Shown piece by piece: positions 40,099-47,938 of a stretch of 64,000 nucleotides of DNA (position 1 is the stretch's first letter; every line of letters begins with the position of its first letter). The notes under the pieces were generated by a model. The model searched no databases. It was not told the DNA's origin and was given only the letters and a program-made list of their open reading frames with translations. A program made the position numbers and the translations under genes. Origin of the DNA: Bacillus sp. HSf4 (GTDB lineage Bacteria; Bacillota; Bacilli; Bacillales; Bacillaceae); NCBI RefSeq assembly GCF_029537375.1, contig NZ_CP120679.1, forward strand, positions 2,220,001-2,284,000. The letters are read 5' to 3'.

Positions 40099-40698
40099 AT
40101 GGCAAAACGGCCGGACAGAAGAATTAACAGGACAAAAAGGATGATAAGGGATGCATTATCAGAGCTCATGGAAGAGAAAGCCTTCGAAGAGGTGACCGTA
40201 AAGGATATCACCCGAAAAGCGGATATCAACAGGGGCACATTTTACTTACATTATCAAGACAAATACGATTTATTGGAACAGAGCGAAAACGAAATCATCG
40301 AGGAAATCAGGGAAATTGCCAAACAGTCCATTCATTCAATGGGCGTATTGAAAGGCCCTGTCATTGATAAGCCCCTTCCGTTTGTGGTGGACATCTTTGA
40401 ATACTTTAAGGAAAACGCGATTTTTTTAAAGGCGATATTAGGGCCAAAAGGCACCGGCTCATTCCCTTTAAAATTCAAATCCGTTTTAACTGAAAACTTG
40501 AAGCGTCTGAAAAAGACGATCAAGGCGGAAGCGCTTGTTCCCGAAGAATATTTGATTTCTTATATCGTCGGGGCTCAAGTCAACGTCCTCCATGAGTGGC
40601 TTATCAGCGGCATGGCGGAAACACCGCATGAAATGGCGCTGATTTTGTCAAAGTTGACCGGAATGGGCCCGGCATATGCGGCCGGCTTAAGAACATGA
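40099..40698 (+). CDS. TetR-family transcriptional regulator (divergent to yhgE-rph)
   Basis: The product is a 199-residue TetR-type repressor. The N-terminal helix-turn-helix (about 10-55) reads FEEVTVKDITRKADINRGTF followed by YLHYQDKYDLLEQ. The C-terminal half matches the TetR_C_7-like ligand domain often found next to YhgE/Pip genes. It lies divergent from the yhgE-rph operon with two matching palindromes between them, so it probably represses that operon and itself. A terminator (AGAGGGAA/TTCCCTCT) follows at 40698. Confidence 0.92.
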   Translation: MAKRPDRRINRTKRMIRDALSELMEEKAFEEVTVKDITRKADINRGTFYLHYQDKYDLLEQSENEIIEEIREIAKQSIHSMGVLKGPVIDKPLPFVVDIFEYFKENAIFLKAILGPKGTGSFPLKFKSVLTENLKRLKKTIKAEALVPEEYLISYIVGAQVNVLHEWLISGMAETPHEMALILSKLTGMGPAYAAGLRT

Positions 40699-40727
40699 GA
40701 GGGAACTTGAACTTCCCTCTTTTTTTG
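40698..40727 (+). terminator. Terminator of the tetR gene
   Basis: An 8-bp stem with a 7-base loop followed by seven T, overlapping the tetR stop codon region. Confidence 0.85.
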
Positions 40728-40787
40728 ACGTTTCCCGCATAAAAAATCAAAAGCCACCCACAATATAGTGAAAAAGGTGGTGAAATC

Positions 40788-40913
40788 ATGCAGAAGAAAG
40801 GCATTCAAAACAGCAGCATCGAACAGCTTAAAAATGACCATGAAACAGAAAGCGCATTTCAGCAGGAGCAAAAAAACAACAAACAGCAACAGAACAGAAA
40901 CACTTTAAAATAA
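40788..40913 (+). CDS. Small Gln/Asn-rich protein
   Basis: A 41-residue hydrophilic peptide starts MQKKGIQNSSIEQLKNDHET and continues ESAFQQEQKNNKQQQNRNTL. It has no hydrophobic segment. The composition recalls small spore-associated proteins but no family is assigned. The ATG follows AAGGTGG with good spacing. It lies 24 bases upstream of the yndM-like gene and may be cotranscribed. Confidence 0.6.
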   Translation: MQKKGIQNSSIEQLKNDHETESAFQQEQKNNKQQQNRNTLK

Positions 40914-40937
40914 AGTTAAAAAAGGTGATCAAACGAT

Positions 40938-41393
40938 ATGAAACATGTAAGGGCATTGTGTGTAAAGTTTATTGTCAGCCTTGTTCTCTTATACGTCATT
41001 TTAACCCTGTTTTTTGGTGTTCCGTTTGGAGATATGTTTGTTCTCACCTTATTTTTGGGTGTTATCTCCTATTTGCTTGGGGACCTGCTGTTGCTCCCGA
41101 GAACGGGCAACACAACGGCGACAATGGGGGACTTCGGTCTTTCCCTCATATTGATTTGGATGATTCTCGCCATGCAGGGTAATCCGCCGTATGCTTCACT
41201 CGCCTTGGCTTCAATCATTTCAGCAATCGGCGTCACGATTTTTGAGTTTTTCTTCCACCGCTATATGGCGGCTAACATTTTAGATGAGAACACAAACGAA
41301 AAACGGGAAAACAACGGTGCTATGAATTATCAAACTGAGACGTCGGAAGAAGTGTACCCGTTTTCCCCTGCAAAAAAACGCGACAAAGAATAA
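40938..41393 (+). CDS. DUF2512 (YndM-like) membrane protein
   Basis: The product is 151 residues with four hydrophobic helices in the first 115 (ALCVKFIVSLVLLYVILTLF; FGDMFVLTLFLGVISYLLGD), the conserved LPRTGNTTATMGDFGLSLIL and a charged C-terminal tail ending FSPAKKRDKE. This fits the DUF2512/YndM family of small Bacillus membrane proteins of unknown role. The ATG follows AAAAAGGTG. Confidence 0.85.
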   Translation: MKHVRALCVKFIVSLVLLYVILTLFFGVPFGDMFVLTLFLGVISYLLGDLLLLPRTGNTTATMGDFGLSLILIWMILAMQGNPPYASLALASIISAIGVTIFEFFFHRYMAANILDENTNEKRENNGAMNYQTETSEEVYPFSPAKKRDKE

Positions 41394-41416
41394 AACCTGT
41401 CTTATGGCAGGTTTTT
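41392..41416 (+). terminator. Terminator of the yndM-like gene
   Basis: A short stem (AAAACCTG/CAGGTTTTT) at the stop codon, followed by TTTTT. Confidence 0.7.
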
Positions 41417-41488
41417 CCTTTTACCAGGCGGCCATTCTCCCCCACAATATGCGGGCGCATCCCCTATGAACCCCTTCTTTCTTATCGA

Positions 41489-41982
41489 TTGTTTTCAGAT
41501 CACAATCGGCCGCTTGACGGCTTCGATCTGGACGTTTCCTCTCGCCTTGGCATAGAGACCGTCACAGTCCGCAAATATTCAAAGTTGCTCGAGTCTCACG
41601 GCTATTTTTTCGAGCGCGACACCAAGGGATGGCGACTCTACAACAAAGATGATTTATTCGCTATAGAGTATCTCTACAACATGAACAAATTGGACGGCCA
41701 ATCCCTCCAAAAAGCAGCCGAACACATAGCGCATCTGTATCGGTCAAAATTGACCGTATCGCAACCCGATACACCGATACAAAACGATGAAAGGCACGCC
41801 TTATTTTAATTTGTCAAACAACAGGAAGAGTTCAATAAAATGATGCTGGAACGCATTGACTTTTTGAGAAACGGCAGCAGGAAAGAGACGAAATACTGAT
41901 GAAATCCCTCCGCGAATCCCAGGAAACTCAAAAAATGCTGGCTGCCGCCCGCGAAAAAAAGTGGTGGCAATTCTGGAAATAG
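41489..41982 (+). pseudogene. Frameshifted MerR/DUF3967-type plasmid gene
   Basis: The first frame gives a MerR-like helix-turn-helix, SSRLGIETVTVRKYSKLLES, then HGYFFERDTKGWRLYNKDDL. The rest continues in other frames as VKQQEEFNKMMLERIDFL, then KRQQERDEILMKSLRESQ and the typical end REKKWWQFWK of DUF3967 proteins. At least two frameshifts (near 41810 and 41870) and a missing proper start show decay. This family is common on small Bacillus plasmids and phages, which fits the neighbouring broken rep gene. Confidence 0.78.
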
Positions 41983-42004
41983 AAAAGCCCCCTCAGGAGC
42001 TTAA
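41983..42004 (-). terminator. Terminator on the minus strand
   Basis: On the minus strand AAGCTCC, TGAG, GGGGGCTT forms a short imperfect stem followed by TTTC, just at the end of the small membrane-protein reading frame. Confidence 0.5.
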
Positions 42005-42176
42005 TCTTTGTTAGCTTTCTTCCATCTGCTCCTAATAATCACCATGAACACTATATATACAACCGCAGCAATAACCGTTAAAACCTCAATTTTTATAAAA
42101 ATACTATTCAAAATTATTATTAGAAACACAAGCATTGTCGAATACCAATGTATAGATTCATATTTTTTTCACTCAT
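42001..42176 (-). pseudogene. Small membrane protein with a one-base frameshift
   Basis: An ATG at 42176 follows GAGGGG with good spacing but its frame stops after a few codons. After a run of seven A, the other frame reads STMLVFLIIILNSIFIKIEV, then IVFMVIIRSRWKKANKD, a two-helix membrane protein. One extra A in the run would give an intact 57-residue protein beginning MSEKKYESIHWY. It lies 27 bases after the 164-residue membrane-protein gene and may be a second immunity-type subunit, or a sequence error. Confidence 0.5.
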
Positions 42177-42203
42177 TGCGTTCCCCTCACGTTCTCCCTG
42201 CTC

Positions 42204-42698
42204 TTAGTTATTTTTCTTCTGTATACTTTTCATCACAGTTTCATACATCCACTTTGAAACTATATACACTACGCTTATCATCAAATACAAAATAAACAAA
42301 AACACCGATACCAAAAGCACACCGTTATTCCTCAAAATAATCTCCTGAGAATTCATGGAATAAATCAATACATAAAGGTAAAACACACAAAACATAAGCA
42401 AAGCCTCAATAATGTAATTCAAAAAACCCCGTTTTCTCAATAAAATCTGAGAAAACAGTACGTCTACAATTCCTACCACTATCACTGTAAGAGCAAAAAA
42501 TTTAAACAAAATCATTACTGAGTTATAAGTGCCAGTCGTATTAATCGACACATCTGGAGCTAAAGCCACCAACTTGAAAACTCCGAAAAATATTAAGAAT
42601 GGGGAGGAAACTATTAATGCACACATGAGAAAAACAACTAAAACCGCAAAGATATGATCCCCAATAGAGTAGTTTTTCCCTTTACTTTTTTTACCCAT
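42204..42698 (-). CDS. Polytopic membrane protein, possible immunity protein
   Basis: The product is 164 residues with four hydrophobic helices (FAVLVVFLMCALIVSSPFLI; LFKFFALTVIVVGIVDVLFS; IEALLMFCVFYLYVLIYSM; GVLLVSVFLFILYLMISVVY) and basic ends. The topology is like that of YrvL-type and small bacteriocin-immunity membrane proteins, but no family is certain. The ATG follows AGAGGAATAGG. It is divergent, 72 bases away from the secreted cationic protein at 42771, and lies inside the plasmid remnant. Immunity is an inference from this context. Confidence 0.65.
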   Translation of the reverse strand: MGKKSKGKNYSIGDHIFAVLVVFLMCALIVSSPFLIFFGVFKLVALAPDVSINTTGTYNSVMILFKFFALTVIVVGIVDVLFSQILLRKRGFLNYIIEALLMFCVFYLYVLIYSMNSQEIILRNNGVLLVSVFLFILYLMISVVYIVSKWMYETVMKSIQKKNN

Positions 42699-42770
42699 TA
42701 TACCTATTCCTCTCTTTTTATGGTATTATATTACTTGGTTAAAAATATCAAAAAAACAGGGGGATTTAAA

Positions 42771-43334
42771 ATGAAAACTAAGAGAAAAAGATTTTCCCAA
42801 GGTGTAATAACACTTTCTGTCGCCACTCTTATCATTTCAGGATTTAGTGGTTTCGCATCGTCCGCTTCAGCTGCAGAACAGAAGCAACCAACAAAAGCAA
42901 TAACGACAACCACAACTGCTGTTTCATTACCAACTTCACTCGAAGATTACATTGAAACACATCAACAGCCCGCTGATTTAGAAGATTCAAAAGCATTTAT
43001 CCAATTCGCATCACAGACTAAAGAATTTCAAACTTACAACAAGTTAAACCTAAATGGACAAGTACATACTGCAGGTGTTATTGGTCATTCTCTTAAAGCA
43101 ATAAAAGCATTTGGATGGGTATGTAGAGTCGGAGGAAAAGCGCTTAAATGGGCGATTAGACCTCTCTCTCCTTCAAAAGCTAGACTGGTAGACAAATATG
43201 CACGCAAAATTGCATATGCCACAGAAAGATTAAACAGCGCATCAAAAGGTGCTCTTGTAAAAGCCTTAATAAAAGCCGGAGTCCCTAAGAAAACCGCAGA
43301 ATCACTCGCTGAAATCATTTTATGGATTGTATAA
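42771..43334 (+). CDS. Secreted cationic protein, possible bacteriocin
   Basis: The product is 187 residues. A signal peptide (GVITLSVATLIISGFSGFAS, cleaved after SASA) precedes a Thr/Gln-rich propeptide-like part (about 36-100). The C-terminal 80 residues are cationic and amphipathic (IGHSLKAIKAFGWVCRVGGK; ARLVDKYARKIAYATERLNS) and end hydrophobically (LAEIILWIV). Only one Cys is present. The design recalls secreted bacteriocins carried by small plasmids, but I cannot name a family. The ATG follows AGGGGGA. A terminator follows at once. The gene looks intact although its plasmid neighbours are broken. Confidence 0.65.
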   Translation: MKTKRKRFSQGVITLSVATLIISGFSGFASSASAAEQKQPTKAITTTTTAVSLPTSLEDYIETHQQPADLEDSKAFIQFASQTKEFQTYNKLNLNGQVHTAGVIGHSLKAIKAFGWVCRVGGKALKWAIRPLSPSKARLVDKYARKIAYATERLNSASKGALVKALIKAGVPKKTAESLAEIILWIV

Positions 43335-43338
43335 AAGC

Positions 43339-43362
43339 AGAGCAGGCCGGGTGGCCTGCTCT
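43339..43362 (+). terminator. Terminator of the secreted cationic protein gene
   Basis: A perfect 10-bp GC-rich stem (AGAGCAGGCC/GGCCTGCTCT) with a 4-base loop and TTATTTG after it, next to the convergent rep remnant. Confidence 0.8.
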
Positions 43363-43371
43363 CTTATTTGA

Positions 43372-44255
43372 TTATGTAATTTTTGATGCCGGGATGCCCC
43401 AATACGCCATGACCTCAAAAGCGCCGTTCGCCACCTCATCGTCTTCCTCATCAATCTTGACCAGATCACCGCCCTCCGCGTCCTCAAGATTCAATTCTTT
43501 GTGTATCTCCTTCAGAATGCCACCGTACCCGATGAGCCGCCGAGACGAAAGCGCATCGTCCAGATAATAAACCGTATCCAGATTATCCTCCGTCACCTTA
43601 TTGCCGCACAAAATGTCTGTATCCTTGACCGGGTATTTTGAAATCTCCAGCACGGCCTTTTGCTCCTCCATTGCCTCACGAACTTCGCTTTCAATCTGCT
43701 CCGCATCGATCTTGGCTTTCCCTTTGACCCGCTGTATATGTACAATCGGCGTGTAATCAAGTTTCATCGCCTTTTTCCATAGGGTTGTCCATTCTTCTTG
43801 ATTGATATAATTTTTACCGAAATAGCTTTTTTCACCGGAAGCAACACATGAAAATGTGGATGATATGTATACTCTTCATGATTTTTCGTGATTTCCAAAG
43901 CTCTGAAATAGCCAAGTACAGCTGTATCAACTCGTTTGTACTTCATCAAACGATAAAAGCCTTTCATCATGTCTGAAATTGTCTGGCGAAGCTCTCCACC
44001 TTCAACATTTCGAACGGTCAGAGTAAGAAAAAGCCAAGCGCAATGATACTGCCGATTAGTTTCTTCCACGATTAATTTATTATGATACGCGATTTTCAAA
44101 GACCGCCGCCAGGCACACATAGGGCACAACCTCCCCTTACAAAAATGGGCTTGATACAGCTTTAACTTGCCCGTTTCCGAGTCTTTTTCTAAACCACAAC
44201 TGTTCGGCACATTCAAACATTCGTTGAGCTTTTTTGCTGTAGTAAGGAGAGCCAA
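43372..44255 (-). pseudogene. rep: Rolling-circle plasmid replication protein, frameshifted
   Basis: The first part (43764-44255) has the Rep_1 features FCKGRLCPMCAWRRSLK, WLFLTLTVRN and the HUH metal motif YHPHFHVLLPVKKA. After a run of A the same protein continues in the next frame as SYFGKNYINQEEWTTLWKKA, then MKLDYTPIVHIQRVKGK to the stop at 43372. Adding one A in the run restores a single frame of about 294 residues, the size of pUB110/pC194-type Rep proteins, although the Tyr-containing stretch should be checked. It nicked the double-strand origin of a lost small plasmid. Either decayed or a homopolymer error. Confidence 0.85.
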
Positions 44256-44583
44256 TCCGATCTTTCAAACCTTCATAATGCTTATAGTTTTCTAGCTATC
44301 TATTATTTTTGGTCGCACTTAAATAATAGCAGAAGGTATTTTTATCTGTCAAAGTGGCGTTAAACCCTTGGCAATCAGGGATGAAGGGCATTTTAAAAAA
44401 TCTTGTTCAAGTGGTGCCCGGACACTTCTTTTGATCAAAATCGCACAACTGTTCATTCCAATGAGGCGATCAGTCCCTGTCCGTTAAAATCTCATACTTT
44501 TATAAAGAGCTATAACCGGCTCAAATAAAAAATCCTGTTTTGAGAAAGGAAAACAAAGAGCACTGAACGAATTATAGCAATGA
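44256..44583. other. Intergenic stretch upstream of rep
   Basis: About 330 bases with no gene. In a rolling-circle plasmid this side of rep holds its promoter and often the double-strand origin, but no known nick-site sequence was recognised. Confidence 0.45.
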
Positions 44584-44601
44584 AAAGGAGGAGGATATGG
44601 T

Positions 44602-45138
44602 TTGGAACATGAAACGCTGAAGCACTTTGACTATCATAAATGGGCAAACAAAAGAGTGTTTGATCATCTGAAAAGTCTGCCTGAGGAGCTTTTTACGCGC
44701 AAGATTGAGAACGTTTTTTCGTCGATTGCAGAAGTCGTTGTTCATATGTGTGTCGCCGACGCCCTGTGGTTGAAGATTCTTTCCGGAGGACGTTATGAAG
44801 AGGCAAAAGAATTGGCCATGCTGCTGAGGAATGAATTATTGGAAAAGGACATCGAGGGGCTGGCCTCATTTTTCGATGAAACGGCACACCGATATGAAAC
44901 ACTTTTTGCAAGCCTAGACGATCTCAATTGTGATTTGACGATCGAACATCCGGCATTCGGACGGATGACGACGGCTTTCAGCGAAATTGTGAATCATGTC
45001 GTCAACCATGGGACATATCACAGAGGCAACATTACCTCAATGTTGCGGCAAATGGGGCACGCCGGAACTGCGACGGATTACGTTTATTATTTACTCAGCC
45101 GGCATGAGTCCGCATCATCAAAAAATCCCCCTGTTTAA
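44602..45138 (+). CDS. DinB/YfiT-family metalloenzyme
   Basis: The product is a 178-residue four-helix-bundle protein of the DinB family. It begins MEHETLKHFDYHKWANKRVF, has the central metal-site helix IAEVVVHMCVADALWLKIL and the late motif VNHVVNHGTYHRGNITSMLR, which together supply the three His ligands. DinB proteins are thiol-dependent transferases or hydrolases; the substrate is unknown. The start is TTG at 44602, 7 bases after GGAGGAGG; the ATG at 44597 is out of frame. A terminator overlaps its stop. Confidence 0.9.
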   Translation: MEHETLKHFDYHKWANKRVFDHLKSLPEELFTRKIENVFSSIAEVVVHMCVADALWLKILSGGRYEEAKELAMLLRNELLEKDIEGLASFFDETAHRYETLFASLDDLNCDLTIEHPAFGRMTTAFSEIVNHVVNHGTYHRGNITSMLRQMGHAGTATDYVYYLLSRHESASSKNPPV

Positions 45139-45150
45139 AAAACAGGGGGA
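45123..45150. terminator. Bidirectional terminator between dinB and azoR1
   Basis: ATCCCCCTGTTT and AACAGGGGGAT form a GC-rich stem that includes the end of the dinB-type coding region, with A and T runs on both sides. Confidence 0.85.
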
Positions 45151-45156
45151 TGTTTC

Positions 45157-45783
45157 TTAAAATTCGGCTGCAAGCTTTTTCGCTTCTGCCAGGCCGTTTT
45201 CGATGATTTTTTGCGCTTCGTCAGGAACGGCGTTGTGCCCTTCGATGACAACAGTATGCAGGTCTTGAACACCGAAGAAGCCCATCACGGTTTTCATGTA
45301 GTTCAGAGACATTTCCATAGCCGCCATCGGACCTTCGGAATAGAAGCCGCCTCTTGCGTTCAACAGGGCAACCTTCTTATCTCCCATCAGCCCTTTTGGT
45401 CCTTCAGGAGTGTATGTAAACGTCACTCCAGCGCGTGATAGGTAGTCAACATATGTGTGCAGCACAGCCGGCACCGCGAAGTTCCACAATGGGAATGCAA
45501 AAACAACTTTATCGGCTTTGACGAACTCGTCTAAATAACGGTCCGCAACAGCAGCTGCCGCTTTTTCATCCTCGTTTAATTCCATGCCTTTCCCTGCTTT
45601 AAATGTGCCGTTAATGGCGGTTCTGCCCATGTACGGCGGGTTTTCTTTGTAAAGGTCAAGCTCCACAATTTCATCGTTTGGATGATTTTCTTTATAGCTG
45701 TTAAGAAACGCATCATATAGTTTCACAGATACGGCTTCTTCAGCTGTACGATCGTTTGCTTTAACAAATAATACTTTTGACAT
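45157..45783 (-). CDS. azoR1: FMN-dependent NADH:quinone oxidoreductase / azoreductase AzoR1 (YocJ)
   Basis: The product is a 208-residue flavodoxin-like oxidoreductase starting MSKVLFVKANDRTAEEAVSV. Family marks are VVFAFPLWNFAVPAVLHTYV then DYLSRAGVTFTYTPEGPKGL, and KVALLNARGGFYSEG near the FMN site. It reduces quinones and azo dyes with NADH and helps thiol-stress defence. It is the orthologue by sequence and by place of B. subtilis yocJ (azoR1), and so marks the right border of the accessory block. The ATG has a GGAGG-type site. Confidence 0.93.
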   Translation of the reverse strand: MSKVLFVKANDRTAEEAVSVKLYDAFLNSYKENHPNDEIVELDLYKENPPYMGRTAINGTFKAGKGMELNEDEKAAAAVADRYLDEFVKADKVVFAFPLWNFAVPAVLHTYVDYLSRAGVTFTYTPEGPKGLMGDKKVALLNARGGFYSEGPMAAMEMSLNYMKTVMGFFGVQDLHTVVIEGHNAVPDEAQKIIENGLAEAKKLAAEF

Positions 45784-45922
45784 TTTATTTTCCTCCCGTG
45801 CTAACGTTTTATTATTTACTTACAAATAGTATGTTACTTTCTTTTGAATAGAAAGTCAACTTATTTCACTTGTTATCAAACTGTTTTTCTATCAAAAAAA
45901 ACACCCTGCTGGGTGCGGGTGC

Positions 45923-46411
45923 TTATTTTGAATCTTGCTCTTGATCAAGCCGTTTATAGGTGTATGAATGCTTTTGGCCGATTGTGTCGCTGTTCGTCAA
46001 ATCCTTCATTTGCCGTGTAAATAGCCGATCATCCCCTTCTCCGCTTTCTTTTCTTTGTTCTGTTTCAGCTTGAGCCTTGACGGTCTTTCTTGCATATGGA
46101 ACAGCCTTTAGCCGTTCATAAGGTATTTCTTTGCCCGTGGCTTCGCATATTCCGTACGTGCCGTCTTTCATCCGCTTGAGAGCGTCTTCGACTTCTTTTA
46201 ATACATTCCGGTCTGTCCGCTGAAAGGTTTGCTCTCTCATCCGTTCAACATATACACCGGCATGATCAGCCTGATGATTGTCCACACCGTTTGACAGCTC
46301 ACCCGTTTCTTCAGTCATCGGCCGATCGATTCTCTCCGCGCCGGAAATGGTCTGTTTTAAGTCGAGTAATTGCTGGTAAAGATGCTCCTTTTGCTGTTTT
46401 GTCAATGGCAT
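45923..46411 (-). CDS. yocK: DksA/TraR-like general stress protein YocK
   Basis: The product is a 162-residue protein: a helical coiled-coil half (MPLTKQQKEHLYQQLLDLKQ onward), then a DksA/TraR-like segment (LKRMKDGTYGICEATGKEIP, YERLKAVPYARKTVKAQAET). Of the four usual zinc Cys only the first is present, so the finger is degenerate, as in YocK/YteA-type proteins. In B. subtilis yocK belongs to the sigma-B general stress regulon. The ATG at 46411 follows AAAGGAGGAGG. A terminator (45899-45922) follows. Confidence 0.9.
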   Translation of the reverse strand: MPLTKQQKEHLYQQLLDLKQTISGAERIDRPMTEETGELSNGVDNHQADHAGVYVERMREQTFQRTDRNVLKEVEDALKRMKDGTYGICEATGKEIPYERLKAVPYARKTVKAQAETEQRKESGEGDDRLFTRQMKDLTNSDTIGQKHSYTYKRLDQEQDSK

Positions 46412-46721
46412 GGTGATCCTCCTCCTTTCTTTGCCCTTTCCCGCTGAAAAAAATGTCAAACACAGCCTGTCCCCATTAAATCAGTCAATGTTTCCGCGTT
46501 CTATGAGCGTGTATGTTCAGAAACCTTTTCCGTCTGCCGGCTTCTGTTGTTCATGTGGCGGCAGCCTAAATATACTCTTTGGAGGCTCAAAGCAGGTTTT
46601 TGAGTGATCGACAGATGTTCCGTTGTGACACTGGTCCTTATCAGTAAATTGAGATCAATTATGGTTTTGGCGAAAAAACAAGCCGCTCCTGCTTGATGCA
46701 TGAAGCGGCCTGTTGTCTTTT
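46412..46721. other. Intergenic stretch with yozO terminator
   Basis: No supported gene in about 310 bases. A stem (GCCGCT.../...AGCGGC) at 46681-46710 with a T run on the minus strand ends yozO transcription. The small genes yocL, yocM, yozN and yocN of the B. subtilis order were not found here. Confidence 0.55.
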
Positions 46722-47066
46722 TTAAGCGCATAAGTATTTGGATAACAGCGCTTGAATTTCAAGCATGTCTGTATCTTTTGTAAATTCGAGGTCGAAAATT
46801 TTGCTGCTTGTCATCAGCGAAAGAGAGCTGTCGGGATTGAACATGCTGACTTCCCTGATCGCAAAGCCTTCAATGGATTTATAAGGAAGGAAGACGCGGA
46901 CTTTCTTTTTAGAAAACAGCTTATTATCAAAAAAAATAATCCGCTTGTTGGTAAAACAAATTTGATCAATTCTTAACCTGCATACTGATTCAATTTTTTC
47001 TCCTTCAATAAGCAGCGGTTCAAATCTTTTCCCGTCTGCCGTCTTACTAGCTGAAAAAACGCCCAA
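46722..47066 (-). CDS. yozO: PH-domain protein YozO (DUF1696-like)
   Basis: The product is a 114-residue bacterial pleckstrin-homology-like protein. It begins MGVFSASKTADGKRFEPLLI and has the strand pattern EKIESVCRLRIDQICFTNKR, IIFFDNKLFSKKKVRVFLPY and IEGFAIREVSMFNPDSSLSL. Length and position fit B. subtilis YozO between yocK and yozC. The role is unknown. No membrane segment. Confidence 0.85.
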   Translation of the reverse strand: MGVFSASKTADGKRFEPLLIEGEKIESVCRLRIDQICFTNKRIIFFDNKLFSKKKVRVFLPYKSIEGFAIREVSMFNPDSSLSLMTSSKIFDLEFTKDTDMLEIQALLSKYLCA

Positions 47067-47325
47067 TCAAAACCCCTCTTTCTATATGTACAATTTATGT
47101 TTATGCCCAAGGCAAAGTATGCTTATCGGTACTAATAAGAATACGATAACCCTGTTTGATAAACAATTACGAGCAGATTACATTTCTTTAACTCTCGATG
47201 TTTGGTTTTACTAACAATTAATACGCTTACCAGGGAGCTCAGGTTTCAACTTTTTATTCGTTTTTTCAGGCGTTTGCTTCAGAATAAAAAAACCGCAGAA
47301 AGAATGTCTCCTTCTGCGGGCCTTT
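47067..47325. other. Intergenic stretch with a hairpin
   Basis: No gene was found. A perfect stem (CCGCAGAA/TTCTGCGG) with T runs on both strands at 47292-47320 can terminate the small gene at 47326, read on the minus strand. Confidence 0.55.
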
Positions 47326-47427
47326 TTACGGTTTTCGACTTCTGATCTGTTCTTCTGTCACAGCCATTCCTTCCGATTCCGACATTGCTTTCGTCATCGG
47401 GAAGTGTGCGGCACCGTTGTTTCTCAA
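47326..47427 (-). CDS. Candidate 33-residue small protein
   Basis: A short frame from a TTG at 47427 reads MRNNGAAHFPMTKAMSESEG then MAVTEEQIRSRKP. The TTG stands 6 bases after AAAGGGTG, and a strong terminator begins within a few bases of the stop. The peptide is hydrophilic with no known match. Expression is not proven; the combination of start signal and terminator supports it. Confidence 0.5.
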   Translation of the reverse strand: MRNNGAAHFPMTKAMSESEGMAVTEEQIRSRKP

Positions 47428-47470
47428 TTGATTCACCCTTTTGTGATCATCTATTATGATGGATGATCAT

Positions 47471-47680
47471 TCAGGCTTTTACCTCTTCAAAGTAGTCTTT
47501 GTAATAGCCGCCTACTTTATTTGTATTATCGATGATAAATAAAAACTCATCCGTCTCATTTTTGACTTCATATATTGTCCCGACGGTCAGCGCCCTGTTG
47601 ACGATGTATTTTTTTGCATCGGTATGTACACACTTTACTTTTTTGATCGTTTGATTGTTCTGCCAATTTTCATGAATCAT
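47471..47680 (-). CDS. yozC: Small protein YozC (DUF6501-like)
   Basis: The product is a 69-residue protein starting MIHENWQNNQTIKKVKCVHT, with a central ADAKKYIVNRALTVG-like segment and ending NKVGGYYKDYFEEVKA. It looks like a small SH3-like beta barrel (VGTIYEVKNETDEFLFIIDN). Length and place, directly upstream of and divergent from dhaS, match B. subtilis yozC. The role is unknown. The ATG follows AAGGGGA. Confidence 0.85.
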   Translation of the reverse strand: MIHENWQNNQTIKKVKCVHTDAKKYIVNRALTVGTIYEVKNETDEFLFIIDNTNKVGGYYKDYFEEVKA

Positions 47681-47938
47681 GTTGATGTCCCCTTTTCAAA
47701 ACGGTATATGTCTCCATTGTAGCGTTTTTTGACCGAAATGCAATGTCGGGTGACTAGATGAGAGCAAATGAATATTGATTTCATTTCCATCTCTGTTATA
47801 GAATAGTGGTGTATGGTTCCAAAATCAGAAATATATCCCTCTTTTGCCAGCGCAATGATCGAATCAGAAGACAAACCAGCAGCAAGAGAAACTCAACACA
47901 GACAGACCAAAATTTTAAAGGAGGTTTGTTTAACAAAC

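Noticed and set aside
45923..46411. YocK as a zinc-finger DksA-type RNA polymerase regulator
   Set aside because: Three of the four zinc Cys are missing, so a functional zinc finger is not claimed.
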